This document shows, in pieces, positions 6,736 to 6,739 of a stretch of 6,739 nt of DNA. The stretch's first letter is position 1. The number at the start of each line of letters is the position of its first letter. Source of the stretch: Gammaproteobacteria bacterium (lineage in GTDB: Bacteria > Pseudomonadota > Gammaproteobacteria > SZUA-229); contig DAOWLL010000096.1 in NCBI GenBank assembly GCA_030641945.1, forward strand, positions 1 to 6,739, read 5' to 3'. The notes beneath the pieces are model-generated. The model saw only the letters and a program-made list of their open reading frames with translations, was not told the DNA's origin and ran no database searches. The translations under genes and the position numbers were made by a program.

Positions 6736-6739
6736 ACCC

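Larger units (their letters stand above)
6423..6739. other. Gene-free region upstream of truA, rich in inverted repeats
   Basis: About 317 nt without a convincing gene. The short open frames here (up to about 70 codons) lack recognisable motifs. The region holds a 10-bp palindrome (6451-6460), a perfect 12-bp inverted repeat (6503-6539) and a cluster of hairpins from 6634 to the window end. Any promoter for the cluster should lie here or further upstream. I found no clear -35/-10 pair on the minus strand; the best is a weak extended -10 (TGTGATACT, about 6513-6521) without a good -35. Confidence 0.6.

Noticed and set aside
1..6739. CRISPR array, phage genes, transposase, toxin-antitoxin or defence genes
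   Set aside because: No evenly spaced direct repeats and no such protein motifs are present. All long conserved frames are housekeeping genes.

Overview
This window is a compact block of seven intact genes, all on the minus strand. In transcription order they are truA, trpF, trpB, trpA, accD, folC and a dedD-type SPOR-domain gene. I know this order as a widespread housekeeping cluster in gamma- and betaproteobacteria, usually preceded by fimV and followed by cvpA and purF. The protein sequences and a base composition near 50% G+C point to a gammaproteobacterium. I cannot name a genus from the sequence alone.

Layout in transcription order, from high to low coordinate. About 6423-6739 is gene-free. 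It holds a run of back-to-back hairpins at the window edge (about 6634-6735), a perfect 12-bp inverted repeat (6503-6539) and a 10-bp palindrome (6451-6460). truA (tRNA pseudouridine synthase) follows, then trpF, trpB and trpA. These three are tightly packed: trpF and trpB overlap by 14 nt and trpB and trpA by 4 nt, which suggests translational coupling. accD starts 17 nt after trpA. A 133-nt gap between accD and folC carries two inverted copies of a REP-like palindrome. folC is followed after 30 nt by dedD. The last 45 nt (1-45) hold a C-rich, roughly 7-nt periodic tract.

The genes cover several unrelated core functions that are probably co-transcribed: tRNA modification, the last steps of tryptophan synthesis, the carboxyltransferase step of malonyl-CoA synthesis, folate polyglutamylation and a cell-division/envelope protein. 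Four of the seven genes appear to begin with TTG or GTG rather than ATG. No gene is broken, and I see no new protein system here. The points worth a second look are the non-coding repeats: the accD-folC REP pair, in which the stem bases covary, and the hairpin array upstream of truA where fimV is often found.
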